Part shown: positions 17,943 through 26,689 of the stretch, piece after piece
Position numbering within the stretch: position 1 is the first letter of the stretch
How the letters are laid out: the number at the start of each line of letters is the position of its first letter
Source: CAXBCP01 sp047638395
GTDB lineage: Bacteria > Pseudomonadota > Alphaproteobacteria > MPNO01 > UBA830
Direction of reading: 5' to 3'
DNA length: 64,000 nt
Assembly (NCBI GenBank): GCA_047638395.1
Contig: JBLIMV010000005.1
Span: forward strand, 62,001-126,000
Program-made: the position numbers and the translations under genes
The notes under the pieces: generated by a model
Databases searched by the model: none
What the model was told of the DNA's origin: nothing
The model's input: the letters and a program-made list of their open reading frames with translations, nothing else

Positions 17943-18712
17943 TGTGAGAAGAAGGCTTCGGTGATCAGGTAGTTGCAGCCGAGGATGAGGATCGATGCCG
18001 AGACGACTGCATTGGTCGTGGCAGAGCCGACACCCTGGGCACCGCCTTTTGAATAGAACCCGTGGTAACACCCCATAAGGGCGATCAGAAATCCGAAGAC
18101 GCCAGCCTTCACCAGACCGGATATAACGTCGATCAGTTCCAGAAACTGCCAGCTGTTTTTAAGATAGACGGCCGGATTGAAGCCGAGCTTATGGACGGCA
18201 ACCAGATACCCGCCATATACACCGATGATGTCTGCGACCAGAACGCAGCAGGGCAGCATGATCAGGCCCGCGAGCAGGCGCGGAGCGATCAGGTATTTGT
18301 ACGGGTTGGTCGCAAGTGTCGACAGGGCGTCGATCTGTTCGGTGACACGCATGGTGCCAATCTCGGCGGCCATTGCCGCGCCGATACGGCCCGCGACCAT
18401 CAGACCCGTCAGTACGGGGGCAAGTTCGCGCGTGATTGACAGCACGACCACGGTCGCGACGGCACCCTCGGCATTGAAGCGCGCAAAACCGGTATAGCTC
18501 TGCAGCGCGAGAACCATGCCGGTAAAGACAGCGGTCAGGCCGATCACGGGGAGCGAGTAATACCCGATCTCGATAATCTGCCGCAGAAGCAGGCGGGGAT
18601 AGAAAGGCGGCCGGAAGATGTGGCTGACGCTTAACCCGGCGAATATTGCCAGGCGGCCCGTCGATTCGAGGAAGCTCAGAAATACGCGCCCGATGGCGGC
18701 AACAAAGCTCAT
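17939..18712 (-). CDS. mlaE: Phospholipid ABC transporter permease MlaE
   Basis: This 257-residue inner-membrane permease has about five to six hydrophobic segments. The family's signature region is clear: MVLALQSYTGFARFNAEG, followed by ITRELAPVLTGLMVAGRIG and AAEIGTMRVTEQIDAL. Together with MlaF it forms the core of the Mla lipid-transport system that maintains outer-membrane asymmetry. Its ATG overlaps the alr stop (ATGA), so it is translated right after alanine racemase. Confidence 0.93.
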   Translation of the reverse strand: MSFVAAIGRVFLSFLESTGRLAIFAGLSVSHIFRPPFYPRLLLRQIIEIGYYSLPVIGLTAVFTGMVLALQSYTGFARFNAEGAVATVVVLSITRELAPVLTGLMVAGRIGAAMAAEIGTMRVTEQIDALSTLATNPYKYLIAPRLLAGLIMLPCCVLVADIIGVYGGYLVAVHKLGFNPAVYLKNSWQFLELIDVISGLVKAGVFGFLIALMGCYHGFYSKGGAQGVGSATTNAVVSASILILGCNYLITEAFFSQ

Positions 18713-19827
18713 GCCGCACCGCCGCCGATATATCGGCGCGCATAACGCTGCCCGAGCGAGGTGAGAATTTCGTATCCGATGGTCGCCGCCTCGTCTGCAA
18801 GGTCGTCGACCGTCTGGTGGTCGCCGATCAATTCGATGTCGTCCCCGGGGTTAAGCGCACCGGAAGGTACGGCGGTGATATCGAAGGTTATCAGGTCCAT
18901 GGAAACACGTCCTACAACCGGAATTTTTACGCCCGCGGCGTAGCCATGTCCGCTATTACCCAGCGACCTCAGGTATCCGTCCGCATACCCTGCCGCGACG
19001 GTCGCCAGACGACTGCCCGCCGGTACCGTTCCCGTCGCACCGTAGCCAACGGTCGATTCGCTGTCAACGACACGTACCTGTAGGATTTTTCCTTTTAAAC
19101 CAATTACTTGTTTCATTTTCTTCGGTGCTCCCGTTGTCCGGGAAACACCGTAGAGCGCGGCACCCGGACGCGAGAGATCGTAGTGAAAGGCAGGCCCCAG
19201 AAATATGCCGCCGGAATTCGCGAGAGACGCAGGGGCAGCGGGCAAATCGTCCCGCAATTTATCGAAGCGGCGGCGCTGATCTTCGTTCATCGGATGAGAT
19301 GCGTCTTCGGCGCAGGCGAGATGGCTCATCACGTAGTTCAGGTCGATGCCGTCGAGCCGATCCGGTGCACCGACGAGGTCGTGTACCTCGGCAGGCGTCA
19401 GACCAAGGCGTTGCATGCCGGTGTCGAGCGCGAGAATTGCCATCCCGCCACCGGAAGCCCGACAATGCGCACCCCATAGCGAGATATCGCCGGGAGAGTT
19501 CAGAACAGGGGTGAGACTGTGAGAAGTGAATTCGCCAGCCGTGTCGTCGGCCATCATGCCATTGAGGATATAGATTGTCGGCCCGGATCCGATCGCCTTT
19601 CGCAGCGCGATCCCTTCATCGATGGTGGCGACAAAAAACCTGGTGCATCCGGCGGCGCTGAGCGCTGTGCCGACTTCTGACAGTCCCAGTCCGTAGCCAT
19701 CCGCCTTGACGACGGCGCCGCACGCACCCGGTGCGGTGATTGCCGCCAGTGTGCGCCAGTTGCCGGCGATCGCGTCCAGGTCGACGGTGAGGACGGCGCC
19801 GGGATAACGAAGTGTTTCTGTCGTCAG
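18709..19827 (-). CDS. alr: Alanine racemase with apparent CTG start
   Basis: This PLP enzyme makes D-alanine for peptidoglycan. From CTG 19827 the product is 372 residues, close to the family norm. The N-terminal part reads VLTVDLDAIAGNW and then AVVKADGYGLG with the PLP lysine at residue 41. The C-terminal catalytic tyrosine lies in VGYGATGT, followed by AAGYADGYLRSLGN and VGRVSMDL. No ATG, GTG or TTG exists in frame between the upstream stop (19882-19884) and ATG 19557, which lies well past the PLP lysine, so the ATG cannot be the true start. The CTG overlaps the dnaB TGA (CTGA), and GGGAGA lies 9 nt upstream. Confidence 0.9.
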   Translation of the reverse strand: MTTETLRYPGAVLTVDLDAIAGNWRTLAAITAPGACGAVVKADGYGLGLSEVGTALSAAGCTRFFVATIDEGIALRKAIGSGPTIYILNGMMADDTAGEFTSHSLTPVLNSPGDISLWGAHCRASGGGMAILALDTGMQRLGLTPAEVHDLVGAPDRLDGIDLNYVMSHLACAEDASHPMNEDQRRRFDKLRDDLPAAPASLANSGGIFLGPAFHYDLSRPGAALYGVSRTTGAPKKMKQVIGLKGKILQVRVVDSESTVGYGATGTVPAGSRLATVAAGYADGYLRSLGNSGHGYAAGVKIPVVGRVSMDLITFDITAVPSGALNPGDDIELIGDHQTVDDLADEAATIGYEILTSLGQRYARRYIGGGAA

Positions 19828-21401
19828 AACGGAACGTCTCCCGGTGGCGGGGCGCCGTCCGCATCGCGCTGGTCGCCGAATTCATCGTCATCTTCGAGAT
19901 TGTCGAACTTCGTTGCTTCGGGATAAAAGCGCAGATGGACGGTGCCGGTCGGGCCATGACGTTGCTTGGCAATGATTACTTCTGCGCGACCGCGCACATT
20001 GCTCATATTTTCTTCCCACAACATATAGGCCTGATTGTACGTTTCATTCGTGTCAGTTGCTTTTCGAGATGGCTCCTGGCGGTGCATGTAGTATTCGTCG
20101 CGATAGATGAACATCACCACATCGGCGTCCTGCTCGATTGACCCCGATTCACGAAGATCAGCGAGCTGCGGGCGCTTGTCTTCGCGCTGTTCCACCGCAC
20201 GACTGAGCTGCGAGAGCGCTATCACCGGAACTTCCAGCTCTTTGGCGAGAGTCTTAAGCCCCCGGGTGATTTCGGAAATCTCCTGCACGCGGTTCTGTTC
20301 GCGGCTGCCGGCACTGCCCTGCAGAAGCTGCAGGTAATCGACCACGATCAGGCCGAGGCCGTGCTGCCGTTTCAGTCGCCGTGCCCGGGTACGCAGCGCG
20401 GACACGGTCAGGGCAGGGGTGTCGTCGATGTAGAGTGGCGCTTTCTGCAGACGCTGACTGGTCTGCACCAGACGGTCGAATTCGGTCTGGTTCAATTCGC
20501 CCTTTCTGATTTTGTCAGACGCAATCTGCGCGCCTTCTGCAAGAATACGCGCGGCGAGCTGTTCCGCCGACATTTCGAGCGAAAAGAAGCCGACAACCGG
20601 ATCGTCAATCGGGGTTTCATTCCCGTCTTCATCGATGACGGTGTCTGTCAGGTTGGCGACGTTAAACGCGATATTGGTGGCGAGCGCGGTCTTGCCCATG
20701 GCCGGTCGGCCGGCAAGGATAATCAGATCCGATTTATGAAGGCCGCCAAGCAATAGGTCGAGATGCCGGAATTTTGTCGGAACACCACCGAGTGCGCCGT
20801 CGCGGTTGAAGGCGACGGCGGCGAGGTCAACCGCGTCCTTGATGGATTCGGCGAAGCTCTGAAACCCGCCTTCGTAATCGCCATTGGTCGCAAGGTCGTA
20901 CAGATACTGCTCAGCCCCCTCGACCTGGCGCATCGCGCTGTCTTCCGGGTCGTGCGAGAAGGCGAGATTGACGACATCCGTGCCAAGCTCGATCAACTGG
21001 CGGCGCAGATACAGGTCGTAGATCAGCCGGCCATAATCCTCGGCGTTGATGATCGCAAACGTCGCACCCGCCAGTTCCGCAAGATACCGGTGCCCGCCGA
21101 TGCTCTCGAATTCTTCGGTGTCGAAGACGTGCTTGAGGGTCGTCGGGTTCGCCTGTTGCCCCCGTTCGATCAGTTTGCTGCAGGCATCGTAGATCCGGCC
21201 ATGCAGGGGATCGAAGAAGTGTTCGGGGCGCATGAATTCGGAAATCCGCTCATAAGCGCGGTTGTTCTCGAGAACCGCGCCCAGCAGCCCCATTTCCGCC
21301 TCGAGGTTATTCGGCGGCTGCCGGTAGGCCAAGCCGTCTTCGCCCCGGTCATCGTCGATGTCCGGGATGTCGTCTTCGTGCGGGTGTAGCGTTGTGGCCA
21401 C
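19824..21401 (-). CDS. dnaB: Replicative DNA helicase DnaB
   Basis: This 525-residue protein starts from GTG 21401, chosen because GGAGAG lies 6 nt upstream; an ATG at 21464 is possible but has a less convincing leader. The N-terminal domain starts at YRQPPNNLEAEMGLLGAV and contacts primase. The RecA-like domain has Walker A GRPAMGKTAL, FFSLEMSAEQL (motif H2), VVDYLQLL (motif H3) and SQLSRAVEQR (H4). The acidic C-terminus ends in DDDEFGDQ. In many alphaproteobacteria dnaB follows rpsF-rpsR-rplI; here its upstream neighbour is a cyclopropane synthase, so the locus is rearranged. Confidence 0.97.
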   Translation of the reverse strand: MATTLHPHEDDIPDIDDDRGEDGLAYRQPPNNLEAEMGLLGAVLENNRAYERISEFMRPEHFFDPLHGRIYDACSKLIERGQQANPTTLKHVFDTEEFESIGGHRYLAELAGATFAIINAEDYGRLIYDLYLRRQLIELGTDVVNLAFSHDPEDSAMRQVEGAEQYLYDLATNGDYEGGFQSFAESIKDAVDLAAVAFNRDGALGGVPTKFRHLDLLLGGLHKSDLIILAGRPAMGKTALATNIAFNVANLTDTVIDEDGNETPIDDPVVGFFSLEMSAEQLAARILAEGAQIASDKIRKGELNQTEFDRLVQTSQRLQKAPLYIDDTPALTVSALRTRARRLKRQHGLGLIVVDYLQLLQGSAGSREQNRVQEISEITRGLKTLAKELEVPVIALSQLSRAVEQREDKRPQLADLRESGSIEQDADVVMFIYRDEYYMHRQEPSRKATDTNETYNQAYMLWEENMSNVRGRAEVIIAKQRHGPTGTVHLRFYPEATKFDNLEDDDEFGDQRDADGAPPPGDVPF

Positions 21402-21656
21402 GATTTTCTCTCCGATTTTGAAGTATTCGGACCCTAGGCCCGAATCGTCTATCCGGTGAGTCACTTCGGCATACTTGGTGGATTTTCCGGTGGACGGTTA
21501 TCGGTAGCGCAGTCTGCCTGTGGAACATGGGGAAAATAGGGAATTTTCTGGGGACAACCTTGATCGTTAGACGGCTTCTGCCTGTATTTTCGCCGATCTG
21601 CCGTCACGCGCCGCGAACCGGGTGAGGGAAAACTGCCTGCCCCATGCCGGTCGGGT

Positions 21657-23024
21657 TTAGCGCGCGTTGCTGGCCTCGTTTTCCCGGGTGGTCCTGAAAT
21701 TCGCGGAGATCGACTCTCTTCCCGACGATCCTGCCGTGGATATCACCGGCCTCCCGTTCGGAGGCGTGCTTCGACCCCGGTCACTTTCTTTCTCAGCTTG
21801 CGCGCGCTCCCAGTCGAACATGTAATCCCGCGTCAGCGGCACGGTTTCGAGCGAGGCGGACAGTTGTATCTGGAAGACCATGAGGTTTTCATGACGGAAT
21901 CCCATTTCGCAGATGACGAGATACAGTTCCCACATCCGGCAGAACCGTTCGTCGTAAATTGCCGCCACATCGTTTCGCCGGGCTTCGAACACTTCACGCC
22001 AGTGACGCAGCGTTTCCGCATAGTGAATCCGCAGTATCTCGATATCGGTGCACACCAGCCCTGCGCGCTCGATCTGGGGCATGACCTCTGACAGGGAGGG
22101 CACGTCAGCACCGGGAAAAATATACTTGCGGATAAACGGATTGATCGCAGACGGGCTGTCGAGCCGGCCGATGGAATGGATGACCGCGACCCCGTCATCG
22201 GTCAGCAGGTCTTTCACTTTGGCGAAATATTCGGGATAATTTTTCTTTCCGACATGTTCGAACATGCCGACCGATACGATCCGGTCGAATTTTTCCGGGA
22301 GTTCGCGGTAGTCCTGTAATCGAAACCGGACCCGGTCGTGGACCCCTGACGTCCGCGCCCGATCATTCGACATCTTGTGCTGTTCGGTCGACAGGGTAAC
22401 CCCGGTGACGTCGGCGCCCGACACACCTGCCAGATACAGACCCAGTCCGCCCCAGCCAGACCCGATATCGAGAACCTTCAGGTCGTCCCGGTCAAGCAGC
22501 AGCTTTGACGCCAGGTGCCGTTTCTTATTGAGCTGTGCTGTTTCGAGATCTTCGTCCGGATCCGTGAAATAGGCACATGAATACTGACGGTCCTTGTCGA
22601 GGAAAAGCTCATACAGATCTGTCGACAGATCGTAATGATGCGCCACATTCTTCTGCGCAATACCAACCGGGTTGCATTGCTTCAGCTTCTTGCCGCCGAT
22701 ACCGATCCAGCGCAGCATCCTGACGAGTGGATAATTCTCGACATGGCCATAGTTTATCGCTGCGACTTCCATGAAGTCGAACAATGTGCCGTGCTCGAAA
22801 ACAATGTCGCCGTCCAAATATGCTTCCGCCACGGACAAGCCGGGGTTCAACAGCAGCGTGTAGTCGAGGCTGGCTTTTTTGAGACGAAGCGTGCAACGGG
22901 GTTCGGAGCCGTCGCCGACCGTGTGCTGTCTACCTTTCGCGTCTATCACGCGAATGGCCTGGGTACGAAACGTTGACTTCACTAATGACGTAAACAGCAT
23001 GTCATCCCCCATGCTGATCCACAT
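21657..23024 (-). CDS. cfa: Cyclopropane-fatty-acyl-phospholipid synthase
   Basis: This 455-residue protein has an N-terminal lipid-binding domain followed by a SAM-dependent methyltransferase domain with LDIGSGWGGLGLYLA. It also has the family motifs HHYDLSTDLYELFLD, QYSCAYFTDPDEDL and FDRIVSVGMFEHVG. It adds a methylene bridge across unsaturated acyl chains of membrane phospholipids. The C-terminal ~45 residues (AEKESDRGRSTPPNG onward) are an unstructured, charged extension not usual for Cfa. Three closely spaced ATGs (23024, 23012, 23000) could start it; the last has GGGGGA 5 nt upstream. Confidence 0.93.
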   Translation of the reverse strand: MWISMGDDMLFTSLVKSTFRTQAIRVIDAKGRQHTVGDGSEPRCTLRLKKASLDYTLLLNPGLSVAEAYLDGDIVFEHGTLFDFMEVAAINYGHVENYPLVRMLRWIGIGGKKLKQCNPVGIAQKNVAHHYDLSTDLYELFLDKDRQYSCAYFTDPDEDLETAQLNKKRHLASKLLLDRDDLKVLDIGSGWGGLGLYLAGVSGADVTGVTLSTEQHKMSNDRARTSGVHDRVRFRLQDYRELPEKFDRIVSVGMFEHVGKKNYPEYFAKVKDLLTDDGVAVIHSIGRLDSPSAINPFIRKYIFPGADVPSLSEVMPQIERAGLVCTDIEILRIHYAETLRHWREVFEARRNDVAAIYDERFCRMWELYLVICEMGFRHENLMVFQIQLSASLETVPLTRDYMFDWERAQAEKESDRGRSTPPNGRPVISTAGSSGRESISANFRTTRENEASNAR

Positions 23025-23587
23025 CCTTCGCCCTTATGCTCAGGACGTGCTCGTTATCTGTCTCAGGATAAAACAAGATCGGTGAGAATGGCAAACATGT
23101 TTCATCATTTTTCACCGGGGAATGCCAAACCGGCAGGGGAAGGCCTGTATACATGTGTAGGACGGTTTTGTGCCGGAACACAGCGACAGTGCCGCAAATC
23201 GGTAACTCTTGAGCATACCAGTAGAGGGGTAATTCACGGCAGAAGTCGGGAAGGGTTATATTAAAGTTGTTAACCATAATGAATATAACCGGCACGTGCC
23301 GTAACGCTGTGAGCTTAGACTGAACAAAGCAGAGCGCCGAGATTTACAGCTCAGATGAGACTAAAACCGGCTAGATTCTTAGCTCGACTTTTATGAGTAC
23401 AGCAATACTGCATTGGAAAGCCATACACATGGTGATTTTCTTGCGCCGCCTGTCTGGCAATCTGTAACATATTGAAACATATGGTGAAAATTTGGCGAAT
23501 GCAGTCGAGCAGAAAAAATGTGAATTTCTTTCCCCAAACTTATCCACAGCCGGAAAGTCATAAAATTCAACGTGCTAGCGTGTTTTC
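23025..23587. other. Intergenic region between cfa and manC
   Basis: About 560 bp with no gene recognised; the part from about 23260 to 23580 is distinctly AT-rich. It includes the cfa promoter region and one perfect DnaA-box consensus (TTATCCACA, 23540-23548). Short frames here have no family resemblance. Confidence 0.5.
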
Positions 23588-25012
23588 TCAATTTCGGCCG
23601 TAAATATCTTCGTACCGTTCGATGTCGTCTTCGCCGAGATAGCTGCCCGACTGCACTTCGATCAGGTTAAGTGGAACCTTGCCGGGATTGACCAGGCGGT
23701 GAATCGACAGGGGGGGCAAATAAACGGATTCATTTTCATGCAGAATGAAGGTGTCGTCGTCCTTGGTCACTTCGGCGACACCGTTGACGACGACCCAGTG
23801 TTCCGCGCGATGATGATGGCGTTGGAGCGAGAGCGAAGCGCCGGCATTTACGGTAATCCGTTTGACCTGGAACCGGTCGCCATCATGGACGGTCTGATAG
23901 AATCCCCAGGGTCGGTAGACCCGCGGATGAAGCGATGATTCGTCGCGTTCCTCCGCCTTTAGCTTGTCGATGATGGTTTTGACGTCCTGCGTGCGGTTCA
24001 ACGGCAGGACGAGCACCGCGTCCATCGTTGCGACGACTGTGAGGTCCTCCACGCCCAATACCGTTACGAGCGGACCGTCAGTGGAAATAAACGAGTTCCT
24101 GGTATCGATGGCGAGGGAGTCGCCCTTGATCACATTGCCATCCGCGTCTTTGTCGCCGATTTCCCAGAGAGACGCCCAGGAGCCGACATCATTCCAGCCA
24201 ATATCTGCGGGAACGACCGCCGCCCGCGATGTACGTTCCATGACCGCATAGTCGATTGATTTCGACGGCACTGCCGTGAAGGGGGCGATGGCGAGGCGCA
24301 GGAAGTCCAGATCGGTTTCCGCGCCTTCGACGGCGGCCTCTGCGCCTCTGAGGATCTCGGGTTCGAACCGCTCGCATTCTTCGAGAAAGGCGGAGGCGGC
24401 GAAAAGAAACATCCCGCTGTTCCAGTAATAGGCGCCGTCTCTGAGGTAACCCTCGGCCGTGGGCAGGTCAGGCTTTTCGACGAAACTGTCGACCTTCAGG
24501 CAGCCGTCACCGGCACCGAGCGCTTCACCGCCGGCAATATAGCCGTATCCCGTTTCGGGGCGCGTAGGCTTGATGCCGAACGTAACGAGTGCGCCGTCGG
24601 TTGCCGCTTCTGCCGCTGTTTTAACAACGCTGTGAAAGGCCGCCGTGTCTTCAATCAAGTGATCGGACGGCAGAACCAGCATCAGTGCCTCGGGGTCGGT
24701 TGCGGCCAGCAGGCACGCGGCGGCGGCAACGGCCGGTGCAGTGTTACGGGCGATGGGTTCGAGAACGATGTGGCTGGGCTGAATATCGATCTCGCGGAGC
24801 TGTTCTGCCACCAGGAAACGATGCTCTTCGTTGCAGACCATCAACGGCGGCGCAAAGCGCGTTGTGTCCGAAACCCGTTGTGCGGTTTCCTGGAGCAGGC
24901 TCTGATTCGATACCAGCGGCAGGAACTGTTTGGGGTAGGACGTGCGGGATTGCGGCCAGAGCCGTGTGCCCGATCCGCCGGACAGGATGACAGGATAAAT
25001 TTTCGCAGCCAT
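23588..25012 (-). CDS. Mannose-1-phosphate guanylyltransferase / mannose-6-phosphate isomerase
   Basis: This 474-residue bifunctional type II PMI/GMP enzyme makes GDP-mannose for exopolysaccharide or O-antigen. The N-terminal nucleotidyltransferase has the signature SGGSGTRLWPQSR and the VEKPDLPTA segment. The C-terminal cupin isomerase has PWGFYQTVHDGDRFQVKRI and the metal-binding QRHHHRAEHW. The length and domain order are those of ManC/AlgA/XanB. It stands alone, with no other polysaccharide genes nearby. Confidence 0.94.
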   Translation of the reverse strand: MAAKIYPVILSGGSGTRLWPQSRTSYPKQFLPLVSNQSLLQETAQRVSDTTRFAPPLMVCNEEHRFLVAEQLREIDIQPSHIVLEPIARNTAPAVAAAACLLAATDPEALMLVLPSDHLIEDTAAFHSVVKTAAEAATDGALVTFGIKPTRPETGYGYIAGGEALGAGDGCLKVDSFVEKPDLPTAEGYLRDGAYYWNSGMFLFAASAFLEECERFEPEILRGAEAAVEGAETDLDFLRLAIAPFTAVPSKSIDYAVMERTSRAAVVPADIGWNDVGSWASLWEIGDKDADGNVIKGDSLAIDTRNSFISTDGPLVTVLGVEDLTVVATMDAVLVLPLNRTQDVKTIIDKLKAEERDESSLHPRVYRPWGFYQTVHDGDRFQVKRITVNAGASLSLQRHHHRAEHWVVVNGVAEVTKDDDTFILHENESVYLPPLSIHRLVNPGKVPLNLIEVQSGSYLGEDDIERYEDIYGRN

Positions 25013-25136
25013 GTATCGTCTCCCCGAAACTTACCGCCGCGTTGCTAGCGCACTCCGCCGGTATTGCCAATGAAATGCGTCCAGGACGCGCGCGGTCGTA
25101 TCTCCGCAATATATTCGCAGAAATATGAGTGCGGCG

Positions 25137-26030
25137 TTAAATCAGCGTCCTGACGACGATCCATCCCATCGACAAGCCAATGATGCCGAACAGGATTGCA
25201 ATGGCCTTTTCGACTTTCCGCTGGTCGATGCGGCCCTGAAGGAGTGGGCCGATCTGGCCACCGATGATGACGGCCGGGATTGTATAGCACACAAGGTTCC
25301 AGGGTATTGCGTCCAGTCCACCTGCCTCGATCAGTGCAGCGATCTGCGTGAACGACGCAGAGGCTATCGTAACGATGACGGTAAGCACCGACGTCGCCGC
25401 AGCGACAGCGACCGGGATGTGGTTGCGCTTGACGAGTTGAGGCAGGATGACCTCGCCGACGCCGACGCCCAGAAAACCTGTCAGAAAAGAGCCAACGCTC
25501 GTGAAAAAGGCCCCGATGATGCCCTGTTTGGGTTTCCGGAACTTGTATTTCTGTCCGTCGCGACCGGTAAGCTCCCGAATCTCGGCCGTCGCGTTCACCG
25601 CATTGTTGTCCGTTGATTCGGAAAACATGTCTTTTGGCGGGGTGTGACGCAGAATGATCGGGCACAGGATCAGCATCAGGAGCGCGTAAGCGCCTTTGAG
25701 AACGGTTTCCTGCTCCTGCAGCACACCGAACATCAACGCACCGACAATCGCGACCGGAACAGAAACGCATAAGAACGGAATCGCGCTCTTGAAGTCGATT
25801 AGCCGTTTTCGGTAATAGCCGACAAACCCTGACGAAAAGCCGAACACTTCCGTCATCAGGGCTGAGCCGATTGCGGCTGCCGTCGTCAGTGGATATTCGG
25901 GGCCGAGCAAGGGAAAAATGATGACGAAAATGGGGATAAACAGCGCTGCGCCGCCGATTCCGCTCAGCATCGCCATCGTCGCAACACACATCGCGATCGG
26001 GAACATAAACCAGTATTGCGTCCAATCCAT
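25137..26030 (-). CDS. TauE/SafE family anion exporter
   Basis: This 297-residue protein has about eight membrane segments in two repeats. Each repeat begins with a glycine-rich loop typical of the family (LSGIGGAALFIPIFVIIFP near residue 23, and GFLGVGVGEVILPQLVKRN in the second half). The middle loop (residues ~125-160, TPPKDMFSESTDNN to KYKFRKPKQG) is long and charged. TauE/SafE proteins move sulfite, sulfoacetate or related organic anions across the inner membrane. The substrate here cannot be inferred, as no sulfonate genes are adjacent. Confidence 0.87.
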   Translation of the reverse strand: MDWTQYWFMFPIAMCVATMAMLSGIGGAALFIPIFVIIFPLLGPEYPLTTAAAIGSALMTEVFGFSSGFVGYYRKRLIDFKSAIPFLCVSVPVAIVGALMFGVLQEQETVLKGAYALLMLILCPIILRHTPPKDMFSESTDNNAVNATAEIRELTGRDGQKYKFRKPKQGIIGAFFTSVGSFLTGFLGVGVGEVILPQLVKRNHIPVAVAAATSVLTVIVTIASASFTQIAALIEAGGLDAIPWNLVCYTIPAVIIGGQIGPLLQGRIDQRKVEKAIAILFGIIGLSMGWIVVRTLI

Positions 26031-26333
26031 ACTCGTACCGTGCTCGTTGTATTGGGGAGGGGGAGACTATACAGCCGCCAGTCTGAGAGAATGCGCAGGA
26101 TAGCCGAATCCCGGCGTATCGCTACCAGTTGTTAACCTTTTCATAGGATTGTGTGCGCGCGCAGAATACTGTGCATACGTTGATATTCGTAGTCAAATGA
26201 CTCGTTTTGTATCGATTCCGCGTGAGTCCCGCACAAAGTCTGGCGCGTTAACCATTTTTGATGTAAGCCTTTGCGCGTTCGTCCGGGATTGGCAGATTTT
26301 TTACTTAGAGAGTACCGCTAGGAGGTAAATACA
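26031..26333. other. Intergenic region upstream of the Ala-zipper lipoprotein
   Basis: About 300 bp between two divergent genes. No gene was found. It must contain the lipoprotein promoter, and the strong ribosome-binding site AGGAGG at 26320-26325 lies at its end. No clear hexamer pair was fixed. Confidence 0.45.
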
Positions 26334-26606
26334 ATGAAGCACCTTAAACTTGTTACCATTATCGCCGTACCGCTCCTGTTTGCTGCAGGCTGCGAAACGA
26401 TGAACCAGAACGACAAGGCCATGCTCGACAAGGCCAACGCGAATTCGGCCGAAGCGAAGGCCGCGTCGATGAAGGCTTCGGCTGATGCTCAGGCTGCTGC
26501 TGCAGCTGCACGCGCAGCGGCTGATGCAGCCAATCGTGCTGCTGCCGAAGCAAAAGCGGCCAGCGATAAAGCTGACCGTGTCTTCCAGAAGGGCCTGCGC
26601 AAGTAG
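26334..26606 (+). CDS. Lpp/OprI-like alanine-zipper lipoprotein
   Basis: This 90-residue protein has a signal peptide and lipobox (LLFAAGC, Cys20). It is followed by an alanine-rich helix built of heptad-like repeats (AAAARAAADAANRAAAEAKA) that would form a trimeric or dimeric alanine zipper. The C-terminus ends in LRK, like the lysine that joins Lpp to peptidoglycan. The strong AGGAGG ribosome-binding site and a powerful terminator are consistent with an abundant envelope lipoprotein tethering the outer membrane. The neighbouring L,D-transpeptidase, convergent downstream, is a plausible partner for that crosslink. Confidence 0.85.
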   Translation: MKHLKLVTIIAVPLLFAAGCETMNQNDKAMLDKANANSAEAKAASMKASADAQAAAAAARAAADAANRAAAEAKAASDKADRVFQKGLRK

Positions 26607-26619
26607 GCACCCGAATTTG

Positions 26620-26656
26620 AAAACGGCGTTCCCTGCTTTACAGGGAACGCCGTTTT
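26620..26656. terminator. Bidirectional terminator between the lipoprotein and L,D-transpeptidase genes
   Basis: Perfect 16-bp stem AAAACGGCGTTCCCTG (26620-26635) / CAGGGAACGCCGTTTT (26641-26656) with a 5-nt loop. The flanking A and T runs make it usable from both strands, fitting the convergent genes. Confidence 0.92.
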
Positions 26657-26689
26657 CTATTCAGCCGGTGGTTTGTTTCTACCCGCGGC

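Noticed and set aside
19616..19972. 118-residue frame containing the sequence opposite the alr N-terminus
   Set aside because: The neighbouring frame, continuous with alr, translates to the alanine racemase N-terminus with the PLP lysine; this frame is a shift product.
23391..23591. 66-residue frame in the cfa-manC spacer
   Set aside because: No ribosome-binding site, no family resemblance and AT-rich non-coding composition.
25045..26025. 326-residue frame overlapping the TauE exporter on the same strand
   Set aside because: The exporter frame has clear membrane repeats; this one is Arg-rich and lacks a family.
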